Shown here: piece after piece, positions 1 to 8,245 of the stretch | Layout of the letters: each line of letters opens with the position of its first letter | Position numbering within the stretch: position 1 is the stretch's first letter | NCBI GenBank assembly: GCA_020216655.1 | Contig: JAIWNU010000125.1 | Span: forward strand, 1-17,940 | DNA length: 17,940 nucleotides | From: Treponema sp. | GTDB taxonomy: Bacteria > Spirochaetota > Spirochaetia > Treponematales > Breznakiellaceae | Direction of reading: 5' to 3' | Notes under the pieces: model-generated | Databases searched by the model: none | What the model saw: the letters and a program-made list of their open reading frames with translations, nothing else | Told to the model about the DNA's origin: nothing | Made by a program: the position numbers and the translations under genes

Positions 1-1
1 A

Positions 2-619
2 ACATATTTAGTAGAGGCGGATCCCCATTTTACTGGAGAAAGCAAAGCTGGCATTACCGCATTTTGCGGTCTTGCTTTCATTTCCATTATTCCAGACCAA
101 GCACAGGAAATGGACTTTGCCATGGATCATATTGTTCAGAGTGCATTGCAGTTGTTTCATTGTCCGCTGCAGGATGGAGCCGCCCTCGAACAGGTATGCC
201 GGCTTGCAAAGGAACATAAAAAAAACATCAATGTGGATCTGCTTGCAGAAAGTCTCAAAGCTAGGACAAAAAACTACATTGCACCGGAACAAATTGTTGC
301 TGTTCTTCGTGAATTGGTAAATCTTTATGGCAATAACGATTTTGATAAGCTCAATTCTATTGCACAGATATTGTGCCCGGGAATAAAACCGGGGGGTCAC
401 CATTCGCCCTGGGGTATTTTGGGATTAAAACCCGATTCGTCTATTCAACAAATTAAAAAGGCCTTCCGCAAACTGGCGCTCCAATTCCATCCCGACCGGC
501 TTTCCGCCCTCTCTGAGGAGCGAAAACGCGCTGCACAAGAACGCTTTATCCAGATTCGCCGGGCTTACCGGCAGGCCCTGGCAGAAAAACAGGAGCAAAA
601 ACGGGATCATTGCTCCTGA
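2..619 (+). CDS. J-domain (DnaJ-like) co-chaperone, 5' part missing
   Basis: The reading frame is open from base 2 with no stop, so the gene probably begins outside the window. The ATG codons at 110 and 125 lie inside it and have only a weak purine run before them. The last 70 residues form a J domain. Its HPD motif, which stimulates the ATPase of DnaK/Hsp70, is encoded at 488-496, preceded by a helix with the pattern IKKAFRKLALQF and followed by a second helix ending in EKQEQ. The region before it is helical and unnamed. Its first residues (YLVEAD, then FTGES) loosely resemble the TerB-like part of DjlA-type proteins, which also carry a C-terminal J domain; this is a weak inference. The protein is likely a membrane-associated or cytoplasmic co-chaperone. 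It converges on murA with 19 bp between the stops. The J domain is certain; the full architecture is not visible. Confidence 0.8.
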   Translation, partial: TYLVEADPHFTGESKAGITAFCGLAFISIIPDQAQEMDFAMDHIVQSALQLFHCPLQDGAALEQVCRLAKEHKKNINVDLLAESLKARTKNYIAPEQIVAVLRELVNLYGNNDFDKLNSIAQILCPGIKPGGHHSPWGILGLKPDSSIQQIKKAFRKLALQFHPDRLSALSEERKRAAQERFIQIRRAYRQALAEKQEQKRDHCS

Positions 620-638
620 GTTCTACCCTAATAGGTGC

Positions 639-1922
639 TTAGCATCCGTCGCTGCGTCTGATGTTGGCTCCCAAAACGGAAAGCCGGTCCACCAGATTCT
701 CGTAACCCCGTTCGATCTGATATACATTGCGGATCAGGCTTTTACCTTCCGCAGCCAAGGCTGCGATGACCATAGCCATTCCAGCCCGGACATCCGGGGA
801 TGTTAGTTCAGAACCGGTAAGCGGCGAAGGTCCGGTCACTACCGCCCGGTGGGGATCGCAGAGGACAATCCGGGCTCCCATACCGATGAGTTTATCCACA
901 AAGAACATCCGGGATTCGAACATTTTTTCATGGATGAGCACAGTTCCTTCCACTTGAGTCGCTACAACGGTAATAATACTGGTTAAGTCCGGCGGAAAAC
1001 CTGGCCAGGGGGCATCATCAATCTTGGGGATCATACCGCCGAGATCGGTATTTACTTTAAGAGACTGGTTTTTAGACACATGCAGGGTAGTTCCATCAAC
1101 TTCCCATTGGATACCAAGTTTTCCAAAGGCGATTTTTGCGGGCCGCAAATCTTCTGGACGGGTATTGGTAATGGTAAGTTCGCTTTTGGTAGCCGCAGCA
1201 AGACCTATAAAGGATCCAACCTCCATAAAATCCGCACCGATGGCGAACTCTGTCCCCTTAAGTTTATCTACCCCGTCAATTACGAGCACATTCGATCCTA
1301 TGCCAGATATTTTGGCCCCCATGGACACCAGCATTTTGCAGAGATCCTGCACATGGGGTTCACTGGCCGCATTTGTCAGGATGGTTCTGCCTGAAGCAAG
1401 GACCGCTGCCATAATGGCATTTTCAGTGGCCGTTACCGAAGCTTCATCGAGGAAAATATCGGCTCCCTTAAGGCGGGGAGCGGAAAATACAAAAATACCG
1501 TTAACTTCAACCTGGGCGCCTAGTTCGGTCAGTGCAAGAAAGTGGGTATCGAGCCTGCGGCGTCCGATTACATCCCCGCCGGGAGGAGGAAGAACCACCC
1601 TGCCGTTCCTGGCAAGCATGGGACCTGCAAACAGAATAGAAGCCCTGATTTTTTTAGCCTGGGCGATGGGGATTTCATCGCTTGTGATATTCGTCATATG
1701 GAGCCGGTAGGTATTTTTTCCGGTAGCCTGGACCGTACCGCCCAGGGCTTTGAAAACCTCCAACATGACCTGAACATCTTCGATAGCTGGTATATTTTTA
1801 AGAACCACCGGTTCATCAGTCAGAAGGGCTGCGGCAATACAGGGAAGGGCCGCGTTTTTGTTTCCGCTGGCGGTAATGGTTCCCGAAAGGGTTTTTCCGC
1901 CTTCAATTAAGTATTCGTGCAT
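639..1922 (-). CDS. murA: UDP-N-acetylglucosamine 1-carboxyvinyltransferase (MurA), Asp-type active site
   Basis: MurA transfers enolpyruvate from PEP to UDP-GlcNAc, the first committed step of peptidoglycan synthesis in the cytoplasm. The N-terminus shows IEGGKTLSG and then SGNKNAALP, whose Lys falls at residue 22 as in the E. coli enzyme. The C-terminal domain has PWPGFPPDLTS and DVRAGMAMVIAALAAEG, which carries the conserved Arg. The 427-residue length is usual. The active-site loop reads GGDVIGRRRLD, so Asp117 stands where most MurA proteins have the nucleophilic Cys (E. coli Cys115), the residue alkylated by fosfomycin. I chose the start at 1922 because homologues begin just before the IEGG motif. 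An in-frame ATG at 1964 has a better Shine-Dalgarno (AGGA, 5 nt spacing) and would add 14 atypical residues, so it cannot be excluded. The gene is divergent from the outer-membrane protein gene. Confidence 0.95.
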   Translation of the reverse strand: MHEYLIEGGKTLSGTITASGNKNAALPCIAAALLTDEPVVLKNIPAIEDVQVMLEVFKALGGTVQATGKNTYRLHMTNITSDEIPIAQAKKIRASILFAGPMLARNGRVVLPPPGGDVIGRRRLDTHFLALTELGAQVEVNGIFVFSAPRLKGADIFLDEASVTATENAIMAAVLASGRTILTNAASEPHVQDLCKMLVSMGAKISGIGSNVLVIDGVDKLKGTEFAIGADFMEVGSFIGLAAATKSELTITNTRPEDLRPAKIAFGKLGIQWEVDGTTLHVSKNQSLKVNTDLGGMIPKIDDAPWPGFPPDLTSIITVVATQVEGTVLIHEKMFESRMFFVDKLIGMGARIVLCDPHRAVVTGPSPLTGSELTSPDVRAGMAMVIAALAAEGKSLIRNVYQIERGYENLVDRLSVLGANIRRSDGC

Positions 1923-2007
1923 AAAAGTACCATATCCTGCAAAACTAAACTGGTCAACCGCCATGTAAGTCCTAAGTTGCTAGAACTTCAGGGCCGTCGA
2001 TGTAAGC

Positions 2008-2036
2008 TTGATAAACCGCACTATTTGCGATATTTT
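2008..2036 (+). promoter_or_regulatory. Candidate sigma70 promoter for the outer-membrane protein gene
   Basis: TTGATA (2008-2013) and TATTTT (2031-2036) are separated by exactly 17 bp and match the consensus boxes at 5/6 and 4/6. Transcription would start around 2043, only about 6 nt before the ATG at 2049, and no Shine-Dalgarno lies there. The message would have a very short leader. Confidence 0.45.
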
Positions 2037-2048
2037 CTAACAACCGAT

Positions 2049-4970
2049 ATGAAAACACCTATTTTACTGACCCGTTTTGGCAGAGCAGGACTCGGGCTTT
2101 TATTCTTTTTTTTGGTGACCCTGGGGCCTATCCATGCCCAGACATTTAAGCCCTTTACATCCCTTGCGGTGCTTAAAACGGATCATTTTGATATTATCTT
2201 CGCTGAAAAATCCCGCCCTACGGCCTTAAGGCTCGCGGGTTTTGCCGATGAAGTCTACAAGGAAGTAACAGATCTTTTAGGTATTCAGCTGAGCGGCCCT
2301 ATCCCCGTAACCATAACAGCCGATACGGACCAGTTTAATGGGTACATGAATCCCCTGCCCTACCCGCATATCGTACTATTCGATACCCCCATGGATATCG
2401 AATGGACCGCATTCCAAGATCCGCTTCGTTCTCTTTTTTTGCATGAACTCACCCATGCGGTTTCTTTGAACAGCCGCGGCGGTATTGCCTCATTTTTACA
2501 CAGTCTATTTGGGTCCTGGGTTAATCCGACCTTTTTGACGGCCCCGCTTTTTATGGTCGAGGGGGTCACCGTTAGTTTTGAAAGCCTCGACGGCACAGGC
2601 CGGGCTTCTGATCCCCTTGTGGAGCAGACCATACGGCAGGCGGTGAATGAAAACCGGTCCCTCACGCCCTTCCAGGCAAGCGGTGTATATGACTATCCGC
2701 CCCTGCGACGGAGCTACTATGAATATGGGGGACTTTTTTCTTCCTGGCTCCAAAGAACATACGGCATGGATCGCTATGGCCAATTATGGCAGGCCATGGG
2801 ATCAGATGTTCCCCTATCCCTGTTTTATTACAATCACGGCTTTTATCGCCTTTTTAAAGACACCTACGGTGTCCCGCTCAAAGATGCCTGGCAGCAGTTT
2901 CTCGATTCCTATGCCACCACAAAGCCGGAGCCGCTAAAAGAGAGGGACATACTAATCCGGGAACTCCAAATAACCGGCCTAGCAGCCGCAGATTCGGTGG
3001 TGTACGGCATAGATGCAAAAGAAAATGTGCTCTTTGCCGTAGATTTAAGAAAAGAGGCGAATCAAGGGAAAAAACAGCGGATCCGTACAGTACCATCCTC
3101 TGCCTACGATCTTTCTCTTAACCAGGCGCAGAACAGGCTGCTTATTTCCTATTACCGGTACGCCGGCGACCTGGCCAGTGCGGTGGTAGGGGAGTACACC
3201 ACCGCGGGAAAAGCGACCGGCCGGGAATGGACTGGCATTTACAAGGCAAGCTATTTCCGGGATGGCATAGTCGGCATTGGATCCCGGCTCCATTATACGG
3301 ACCTGGTGTATGTGGACGGCCTAGGTCGCCGGCATGTTCTTGCCCAGGGAAACGATCGCCTTCTTTTTTCCAAACCAGTCCCCATAGACGACAGGCGGAT
3401 TGCCATCATTTTAAGCATCAAAGGACAGCGGCGGCTCGGCATCTTTAATGTCGAAGATGGTACTTTTTCCATCGTAAAGACCGGCCTCCCCGACGACGCT
3501 GAACGGTGGCGCTTTGTACGCAACCTGTCAGCCCGAGGTACAACCCTTTTCTTTTCCTACAACGACGATCATAGCTTTTACAGATGGGGAAAACTTGACC
3601 TGGATAATACTCATGCTGAGGAAGCCCTCTATTTTTCTGAAAGTAAGCGCTCTGGCGGCGTGCTGTTGCCGGTTCAAACGGCCGACAGTCTTGTGTACCG
3701 CGCTGCAGAAAGCACCTGGGACCAGCTCGTCCGCTATCCCCTTAACAAACTCGATAGGGCGAGCGGAATCTATTCGGCCTACCGGCTTGAACCCTTTAAT
3801 ATACAAGAAGGAGCAGAGCAGGTGGGAACAGCGGTACTCCCCTCCGCAGCCCAGAATAAACCGAAAGAAACAGCCTACAATCCTATCCGCTACCTGAACC
3901 CCCTCAAGTTCTGGCTCCCTGTGCCCCTTATCAATAATGTGGATAACAGCATCCGCATCGACGGCATGGGCATTATCACCTACCTCATGGATCCTACCGA
4001 CACCAATACGGTGCTCATTAACGCTGGGGGAGATCTGGTCGGAAAGCTCGGCTATTTTGATATTTCCTGGACCTCGCTGAACCTTGGGTTTCCGGTCTTT
4101 AGTTCCGTTTCGGATCAAATGGAAGCCATAGAGTCCCTATCTGGTTACACTGTGTACCGGGCAAGCAGAGCGCAGTTTTCTAGCCCCCTGGTCTTTAATC
4201 TGGGGGATAAAAACTTTAACCTCCATCTCATGCCTTCGCTTTCCCTGCTGCTTGCGGCCTTTGACCCCGGGGATGGAAGCAGCGCTTACCTGTGGACCTA
4301 TGAAAAACCCCTGTGGGCCTACGGCCTTAGTCTGGGGCTTTCCAATTTTTACCGGAAACCCTGGCAGCTTTTCGGAAACGGCGCAGGCCTTGACCTGTTT
4401 GCCCGCTCGGTGTGGAAAGGAAGCTCAAACCGTCTCGACGCAACACTTAAGGCGAGCCGGGAACCTTTGGCTTCCTGGTTTGCCCTGCGGGGAACAATCT
4501 ATGGAGCCTGGGACGAACGGGGGATGAGCCTGGACGGAAAAAACGTTTCCTACGGTAATGCCCCCTTTGCGGATGTGGCAGCTTCCGAATATGCTTCTCA
4601 GGCGCCTGCGAACCTCCCCTGGCTGGCAGGCGGAGAAGCGGAGTTAAAACTCTTTGCGATAGAAACCCAATCAAATATTTCCCACCTCTATGTAAACCGC
4701 CTTTTCGGCACCCTGGCCTACCGCGGGGTAATCTATGAGGCTACTGAAAAAAGCAATCTGGAAGATGCCGGCGAAGCCCTTGCCAATAGGCTGTACGGTT
4801 ACCATTCTATCATTGTAAAACTGGGAACCGTCGTATCGGCCACACCTATTACGTTAGCACCACTCCGTTATTCGCCCTTCTTCTGGGCTGCCATAAAGCT
4901 TTCTAACCTAAAGGACCAGGATGCAAGCAACGATTTCCAGCTAGGCTTTGCCCTTTCGTTTGAATGGTAG
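2049..4970 (+). CDS. Exported zinc-peptidase-like protein with probable beta-propeller and outer-membrane barrel
   Basis: This 973-residue protein starts at 2049 because a typical signal peptide follows: Met-Lys, a Phe/Leu-rich core (LLFFFLVTLG) and an AQ cleavage site near residue 31. Starting at the earlier ATG (1917) would bury that signal. An HELTH zinc motif spans residues 132-136, and VEG with Glu171 comes 35 residues later. This is the ligand spacing of gluzincin peptidases, closest to the peptidase MA-like family. The middle (about 300-620) has repeated short beta strands with Tyr/Asp/Gly turns, suggesting a propeller. The last 300 residues are rich in alternating aromatic and hydrophobic strands and end in FALSFEW, as outer-membrane barrels do. 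I infer a surface or outer-membrane protease, or a protein using a dead protease fold. Substrate unknown. Its 3' end overlaps the convergent exporter gene by 30 bp. Confidence 0.8.
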   Translation: MKTPILLTRFGRAGLGLLFFFLVTLGPIHAQTFKPFTSLAVLKTDHFDIIFAEKSRPTALRLAGFADEVYKEVTDLLGIQLSGPIPVTITADTDQFNGYMNPLPYPHIVLFDTPMDIEWTAFQDPLRSLFLHELTHAVSLNSRGGIASFLHSLFGSWVNPTFLTAPLFMVEGVTVSFESLDGTGRASDPLVEQTIRQAVNENRSLTPFQASGVYDYPPLRRSYYEYGGLFSSWLQRTYGMDRYGQLWQAMGSDVPLSLFYYNHGFYRLFKDTYGVPLKDAWQQFLDSYATTKPEPLKERDILIRELQITGLAAADSVVYGIDAKENVLFAVDLRKEANQGKKQRIRTVPSSAYDLSLNQAQNRLLISYYRYAGDLASAVVGEYTTAGKATGREWTGIYKASYFRDGIVGIGSRLHYTDLVYVDGLGRRHVLAQGNDRLLFSKPVPIDDRRIAIILSIKGQRRLGIFNVEDGTFSIVKTGLPDDAERWRFVRNLSARGTTLFFSYNDDHSFYRWGKLDLDNTHAEEALYFSESKRSGGVLLPVQTADSLVYRAAESTWDQLVRYPLNKLDRASGIYSAYRLEPFNIQEGAEQVGTAVLPSAAQNKPKETAYNPIRYLNPLKFWLPVPLINNVDNSIRIDGMGIITYLMDPTDTNTVLINAGGDLVGKLGYFDISWTSLNLGFPVFSSVSDQMEAIESLSGYTVYRASRAQFSSPLVFNLGDKNFNLHLMPSLSLLLAAFDPGDGSSAYLWTYEKPLWAYGLSLGLSNFYRKPWQLFGNGAGLDLFARSVWKGSSNRLDATLKASREPLASWFALRGTIYGAWDERGMSLDGKNVSYGNAPFADVAASEYASQAPANLPWLAGGEAELKLFAIETQSNISHLYVNRLFGTLAYRGVIYEATEKSNLEDAGEALANRLYGYHSIIVKLGTVVSATPITLAPLRYSPFFWAAIKLSNLKDQDASNDFQLGFALSFEW

Positions 4971-5852
4971 CCCCTGCAGGGTCGCCAAATAAACACCTAA
5001 AATGACGGCCAGGGCGCCCCACCACTGGAGGGCTGCAAGCCGTTCATTGAGGGCGAAAAAGCCTGCTATAACGGTCACCACCGGGATGAGGTTGATGAAC
5101 ACCGAAGAGGTACCGACACCGAGGTGCTGGAGGGCATACACATAAAACCAATAGCCCAGGGCTGAGCAAAAAACACCTAAATATGCTACATGGGCAAGTA
5201 CCGTCCAGGAGAGGCTCCCCCAGAGGGGCTGTTCAAAGAACGCAAAGGGAATAAAGCCAAGAAAGCCAAACACCGATTGCCAATAGACGATATAGATACG
5301 GGAACGTTTTGCCGAAAGACCTTGGGTAAGGAGGGCATAACCTACCCAGCTTAAAGCGGCGCCAAGCATAAAAAGGTAACCCACCGGATCGGAAGCAGAA
5401 CCAGAAAAACCTGTGGCAGGGAGAGAAGGCAGCACCACAAGATAAACCCCGAACACAGAGAGGGCGGCACCGGCCCAGCGGCGAATGCGCAGGGGCTGCC
5501 GGGGCGGCAGGAAGCGTTCCATGACCATGGCAAGAACCGGTATTGCAGCAATAATGATGGAGGCTTCGGAGGCGCTTACCCGGGCAACACCATTGTTTTC
5601 AAAGTAAAAGTAGGCCGTTACTCCGATAAGCCCCGCGCCTGCAAGTGCGGGGACATCCTCCCTTTTAAGCCGGTCCTCCGGCGCAAGGCGCTTTTTTATA
5701 AAAAAAAGCACTATGGTGCCCAGCAAAAAACGAAAGGCCCCGAGCGTCATAGGGGGCAGCACCGCTATGGAAATTTTTATGGAAATGAAAGAAAGACCCC
5801 AAAAAAGGACAGCCCCAATAATGGCCAAGAGCGCTCTACTTCGTGACTGCAT
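4941..5852 (-). CDS. DMT-superfamily (EamA) membrane transporter
   Basis: This 303-residue protein has about ten hydrophobic segments arranged as two EamA repeats, the architecture of drug/metabolite transporters that export amino acids, metabolites or drugs across the inner membrane. The first repeat begins with [20 protein letters not shown], and the region [16 protein letters not shown] is typical of its second helix. The second repeat starts near [17 protein letters not shown] and ends with [20 protein letters not shown], the usual E-R-L signature near the end of the family. The start at 5852 has AAGGTG 4 nt upstream. An upstream ATG at 5900 would add 16 polar residues with no good ribosome site. 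The substrate cannot be told from sequence. The gene is divergent from ychJ and overlaps the outer-membrane protein gene tail to tail. Confidence 0.9.
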   Translation of the reverse strand: MQSRSRALLAIIGAVLFWGLSFISIKISIAVLPPMTLGAFRFLLGTIVLFFIKKRLAPEDRLKREDVPALAGAGLIGVTAYFYFENNGVARVSASEASIIIAAIPVLAMVMERFLPPRQPLRIRRWAGAALSVFGVYLVVLPSLPATGFSGSASDPVGYLFMLGAALSWVGYALLTQGLSAKRSRIYIVYWQSVFGFLGFIPFAFFEQPLWGSLSWTVLAHVAYLGVFCSALGYWFYVYALQHLGVGTSSVFINLIPVVTVIAGFFALNERLAALQWWGALAVILGVYLATLQGLPFKRKGKA

Positions 5853-5939
5853 GATACACCTTGCGGAGAAAGTAAGTTCTGTATACTGTACTTGTACCAC
5901 AGCGGTTATGCAAAAGTCTATTGTGAGGAGGAAATAAGT

Positions 5940-6431
5940 ATGAAAACCTGCCCCTGCGGTTCAGGAAAAGCCTACAGCGATTGCTGCGAAGCATATATTA
6001 CGGGGAAGAAAAAGGCCCCTACGGCGGAAGCTCTCATGAGGAGCCGCTACACCGCCTATGCGGAACATGCCATCAACTATATTGTGGATACCTGCGTTCC
6101 CGAAGGTCGGGACGATATTGATATGGAACAGACCCGCAGCTGGAGCGAGAAATCCCAATGGTTGGGGCTAAAAATTATTGGCACCGAAAAGGGCGGCCCC
6201 TCCGACACCGAAGGGGTGGTCGAGTTCGAAGCATCCTATGCTTTAGACGGCCTTAAGGACGTTCACCATGAACGGGCCTATTTTAAGAAAATTGATGGCG
6301 CCTGGCTCTATGACAAGGGAGAAATTGTCCCCACCACCATAGTCCGCGCTGCCCCCAAGGTAGGCCGGAACGATCCCTGCCCCTGCGGAAGCGGCAAAAA
6401 ATACAAGCACTGCTGCGGCAAAAACGCATAA
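5940..6431 (+). CDS. ychJ: YchJ-family protein with two SEC-C zinc motifs
   Basis: This 163-residue protein has the complete YchJ architecture. An N-terminal SEC-C motif has Cys4, Cys6, Cys15 and Cys16. A central NTF2-like domain includes [19 protein letters not shown] and ends at YDKGEI. A C-terminal SEC-C motif, [13 protein letters not shown], has Cys147, Cys149, Cys158 and Cys159. SEC-C motifs bind one zinc each and occur at the SecA C-terminus, where they contact SecB and ribosomes. For YchJ itself the role is not established; a part in protein handling is inferred from the motif only. The start at 5940 follows AGGAGG with 8 nt spacing, one of the best ribosome sites here. An earlier in-frame ATG at 5892 has none. 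The gene stands alone, with a hairpin after it. Confidence 0.93.
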   Translation: MKTCPCGSGKAYSDCCEAYITGKKKAPTAEALMRSRYTAYAEHAINYIVDTCVPEGRDDIDMEQTRSWSEKSQWLGLKIIGTEKGGPSDTEGVVEFEASYALDGLKDVHHERAYFKKIDGAWLYDKGEIVPTTIVRAAPKVGRNDPCPCGSGKKYKHCCGKNA

Positions 6432-6444
6432 AAGACATTCGCCT

Positions 6445-6479
6445 GCAGCCCCTCCACGAGGGGGCTGCCAGGGGGCTGC
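6445..6479. terminator. GC-rich hairpin between convergent ychJ and hydrogenase genes
   Basis: GCAGCCCC (6445-6452) is perfectly complementary to GGGGCTGC at 6461-6468 and again at 6472-6479, so the left arm can pair with either of two right arms. It lies in the 64-bp gap where two transcripts meet. No run of T follows on either strand, so it may stop or protect both messages but is not a classical intrinsic terminator. Confidence 0.45.
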
Positions 6480-6495
6480 TGCGTTATATTAACTT

Positions 6496-7971
6496 TTAAT
6501 GAGCGGGAGCCACCGCTTCATGAGCAGCTACTTGAGCGGTCTTGCTCGATTCTGCGATTTTTTTAAGCTGCATGGTGGCGACCTTAGGATTGGTGATCAC
6601 CGAGGGACCAGCCACACAGCCCCCCTGGCAGGCCATAACTTCCAAAAGGTTACCCGTATGCTTTCCCTCTGCCCATGCTTTAAGCACCTTAAAGCTATCT
6701 TTGGTAAGGCCGTCGATTGCCTCGCCCTTAAAGGGAATATGCGCGGGAAGATAGGCCTGTACGGCGCTGCTCACCCCTCCTGACCAGGCAAAACTGCGGC
6801 CCCCGGCTAATGCTTCTTCCGGAAGGGGCTGTTCTTCCATTTCCGCCACATCGATCCCCATGGCCACAAAGAGGGCGCCTATTTCTTCCACCGAAAGCAC
6901 ATAGTCCACCAGGGGGTCATCCATCCCCTCTTTCCGCTTCGCAAGACAGGGGCCGATAAAGACCCGCAGATGATCCGGTTTTTCCCGGGCCGCAAGTTCT
7001 GCCGTATAGTGCATGGGGGTCCTGGTATCCGAAACTCGCTCTTTTAGAGCTGGCAGGTGCTTACGGACCGCCTCCACATAGGCAGGACAGCAGCTCGTGG
7101 TCATAAAGGGCTCTCCCTTTTCCATCCGTTCGGCAAACTCGTGGGCTTCTTTTTCTGCGGTGATATCCGCCCCCCGGGCAACCTCGTAGACCGCATCAAA
7201 TCCAGAGCGCTCTAGGGCGGCAACGAGCTTACCCAGGGAGGCCTTAAACTGGCCTGCCACCGCCGGTGCAAAAAGGGCCGCCAGCTTTTCTCCCCGTTTT
7301 TTAGCCGCCAGCACATCGATAATCTGGGACTTATCCATCATGGCGCCGAAGGGGCATTCCCGCATACAATTGCCGCAAAAAATACACTTATCGTAATCGA
7401 TCCGTTCCTTACCGTTAGAATCCTTGGTAATCGCACCAACCGGACAGGCCTCCTCGCAGGGAACAGGAATTTTGATGATCGCATGGTAAGGACAGACCTG
7501 CTGGCAAATGCCACAGTTTACGCATTTTTCCTTATCAATAACCGCGTGCCCATCCACCATGCTGACCGCTTTTTTAGGACAGTTCATTACACAGGGCCGG
7601 GCAAGACAGCCCTGGCCCGCGTTGGTCACAAGGAATTGGGTTTTAACACAGGCGTTACAGGCCTCATCCAGAACCGTCAGAATGGGCGCCGTAATACGGT
7701 CCCGTGCAAGGGCTTCCCGTGCATAGGTCGCGAGCGGTGTCCCATCATCAACATACTGCTCTACAGAAAAGCCCAGCCGGGCGAGGATCCGGCTTTTTAA
7801 GATTTCCCGGTCATGGTACACACAGCACCGGATGGACTGGTACGACGGATCGCTGGTCATTTCGTAGGGGATCCGGTCAATATCCTTTTCCAGCCGGTCT
7901 TCCAGCATGAGCTTGATAATGGAAATCAAGAGCTCCCGTTTAACAAGGGCAGCATTGTTATTATAGTGCAT
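6496..7971 (-). CDS. [FeFe] hydrogenase, group B type, catalytic
   Basis: This 491-residue cytoplasmic protein should interconvert protons and H2 using ferredoxin-like electrons. The N-terminus has RCCVYHDRE (residues 48-56), seen in group B1/B3 enzymes, then a Cys-rich stretch (Cys105, 108, 122, 127, 131). Two 4Fe-4S ferredoxin motifs follow: Cys150/153/156/160 and Cys196/199/202/206. The H domain has TSCCPAY (Cys294, Cys295), GPCLAKRKE (Cys342) and ACQGGC (Cys448, Cys452). Cys295, 342, 448 and 452 would hold the cubane of the H-cluster and Cys294 is the proton-relay position, so all key residues are present. It is the last gene of the operon; its ATG overlaps the preceding stop by 1 nt, with AGGAG 7 nt upstream. 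No maturation genes (hydE, hydF, hydG) are in the window. The group B assignment is by motif recognition. Confidence 0.92.
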   Translation of the reverse strand: MHYNNNAALVKRELLISIIKLMLEDRLEKDIDRIPYEMTSDPSYQSIRCCVYHDREILKSRILARLGFSVEQYVDDGTPLATYAREALARDRITAPILTVLDEACNACVKTQFLVTNAGQGCLARPCVMNCPKKAVSMVDGHAVIDKEKCVNCGICQQVCPYHAIIKIPVPCEEACPVGAITKDSNGKERIDYDKCIFCGNCMRECPFGAMMDKSQIIDVLAAKKRGEKLAALFAPAVAGQFKASLGKLVAALERSGFDAVYEVARGADITAEKEAHEFAERMEKGEPFMTTSCCPAYVEAVRKHLPALKERVSDTRTPMHYTAELAAREKPDHLRVFIGPCLAKRKEGMDDPLVDYVLSVEEIGALFVAMGIDVAEMEEQPLPEEALAGGRSFAWSGGVSSAVQAYLPAHIPFKGEAIDGLTKDSFKVLKAWAEGKHTGNLLEVMACQGGCVAGPSVITNPKVATMQLKKIAESSKTAQVAAHEAVAPAH

Positions 7972-8234
7972 CAGCGTTCTCCTAATTTTTCTCCAATTTT
8001 TCGCAGTATGTCGGGTATGGTGGCCTGGGAAATCAGTTCCCCATCCACCAGGGCGAAGGGAGCCTTGCCATTACTTTTGTCCTTGCAGTACCCAAGGCAG
8101 GGAGATCCCTCCAATTCCACATTGCCTTTCCATTTGGCGGGGATATGATCGCCCAAAAGCAGCAGTTCCGAGCCGCCCATGACATAACAGGCGGTACCTG
8201 AACAGACAACAACCTTAATAACCTTCTCATTCAT
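7971..8234 (-). CDS. Thioredoxin-like [2Fe-2S] ferredoxin (NuoE C-terminal type), second copy
   Basis: An 87-residue protein with the four cysteines of thioredoxin-fold [2Fe-2S] ferredoxins: Cys11 and Cys16 in CSGTAC, and Cys46 and Cys50 in CLGYC. The fold matches the C-terminal domain of NuoE/HndA subunits, but the usual N-terminal helical domain is absent. It probably passes electrons to or from the hydrogenase encoded directly downstream, with which it is translationally coupled (stop and start overlap by 1 nt). GAGGAG lies 7 nt before the start, which is 11 nt after the phosphatase stop. It differs from the first copy in the operon by a longer, Gly-rich loop after the first Cys pair and by KDKSNGKAPFALVDG in place of KDGPIVIIDG, so the two are likely specialised for different partners. 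Confidence 0.87.
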   Translation of the reverse strand: MNEKVIKVVVCSGTACYVMGGSELLLLGDHIPAKWKGNVELEGSPCLGYCKDKSNGKAPFALVDGELISQATIPDILRKIGEKLGER

Positions 8235-8245
8235 AGAATGCTCCT

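Noticed and set aside
1024..1710. Long plus-strand open frame inside murA
   Set aside because: It lies wholly antisense to murA, which has conserved motifs throughout; no family pattern is visible in the antisense translation.
1930..1937. Further copy of the GGTACT half-site near the murA start
   Set aside because: A single 6-mer without a partner at the 12-bp period is expected by chance in a window of this size.
3528..4118. Minus-strand open frame within the outer-membrane protein gene
   Set aside because: Opposite strand of a long coherent coding region with signal peptide and barrel end; no ribosome site or recognisable domain.
5876..5900. Palindrome-like GTAC repeats (GTACTTGTAC) between the exporter and ychJ
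   Set aside because: GTAC is self-complementary, so short pairs arise easily; no promoter overlap or second copy supports an operator.
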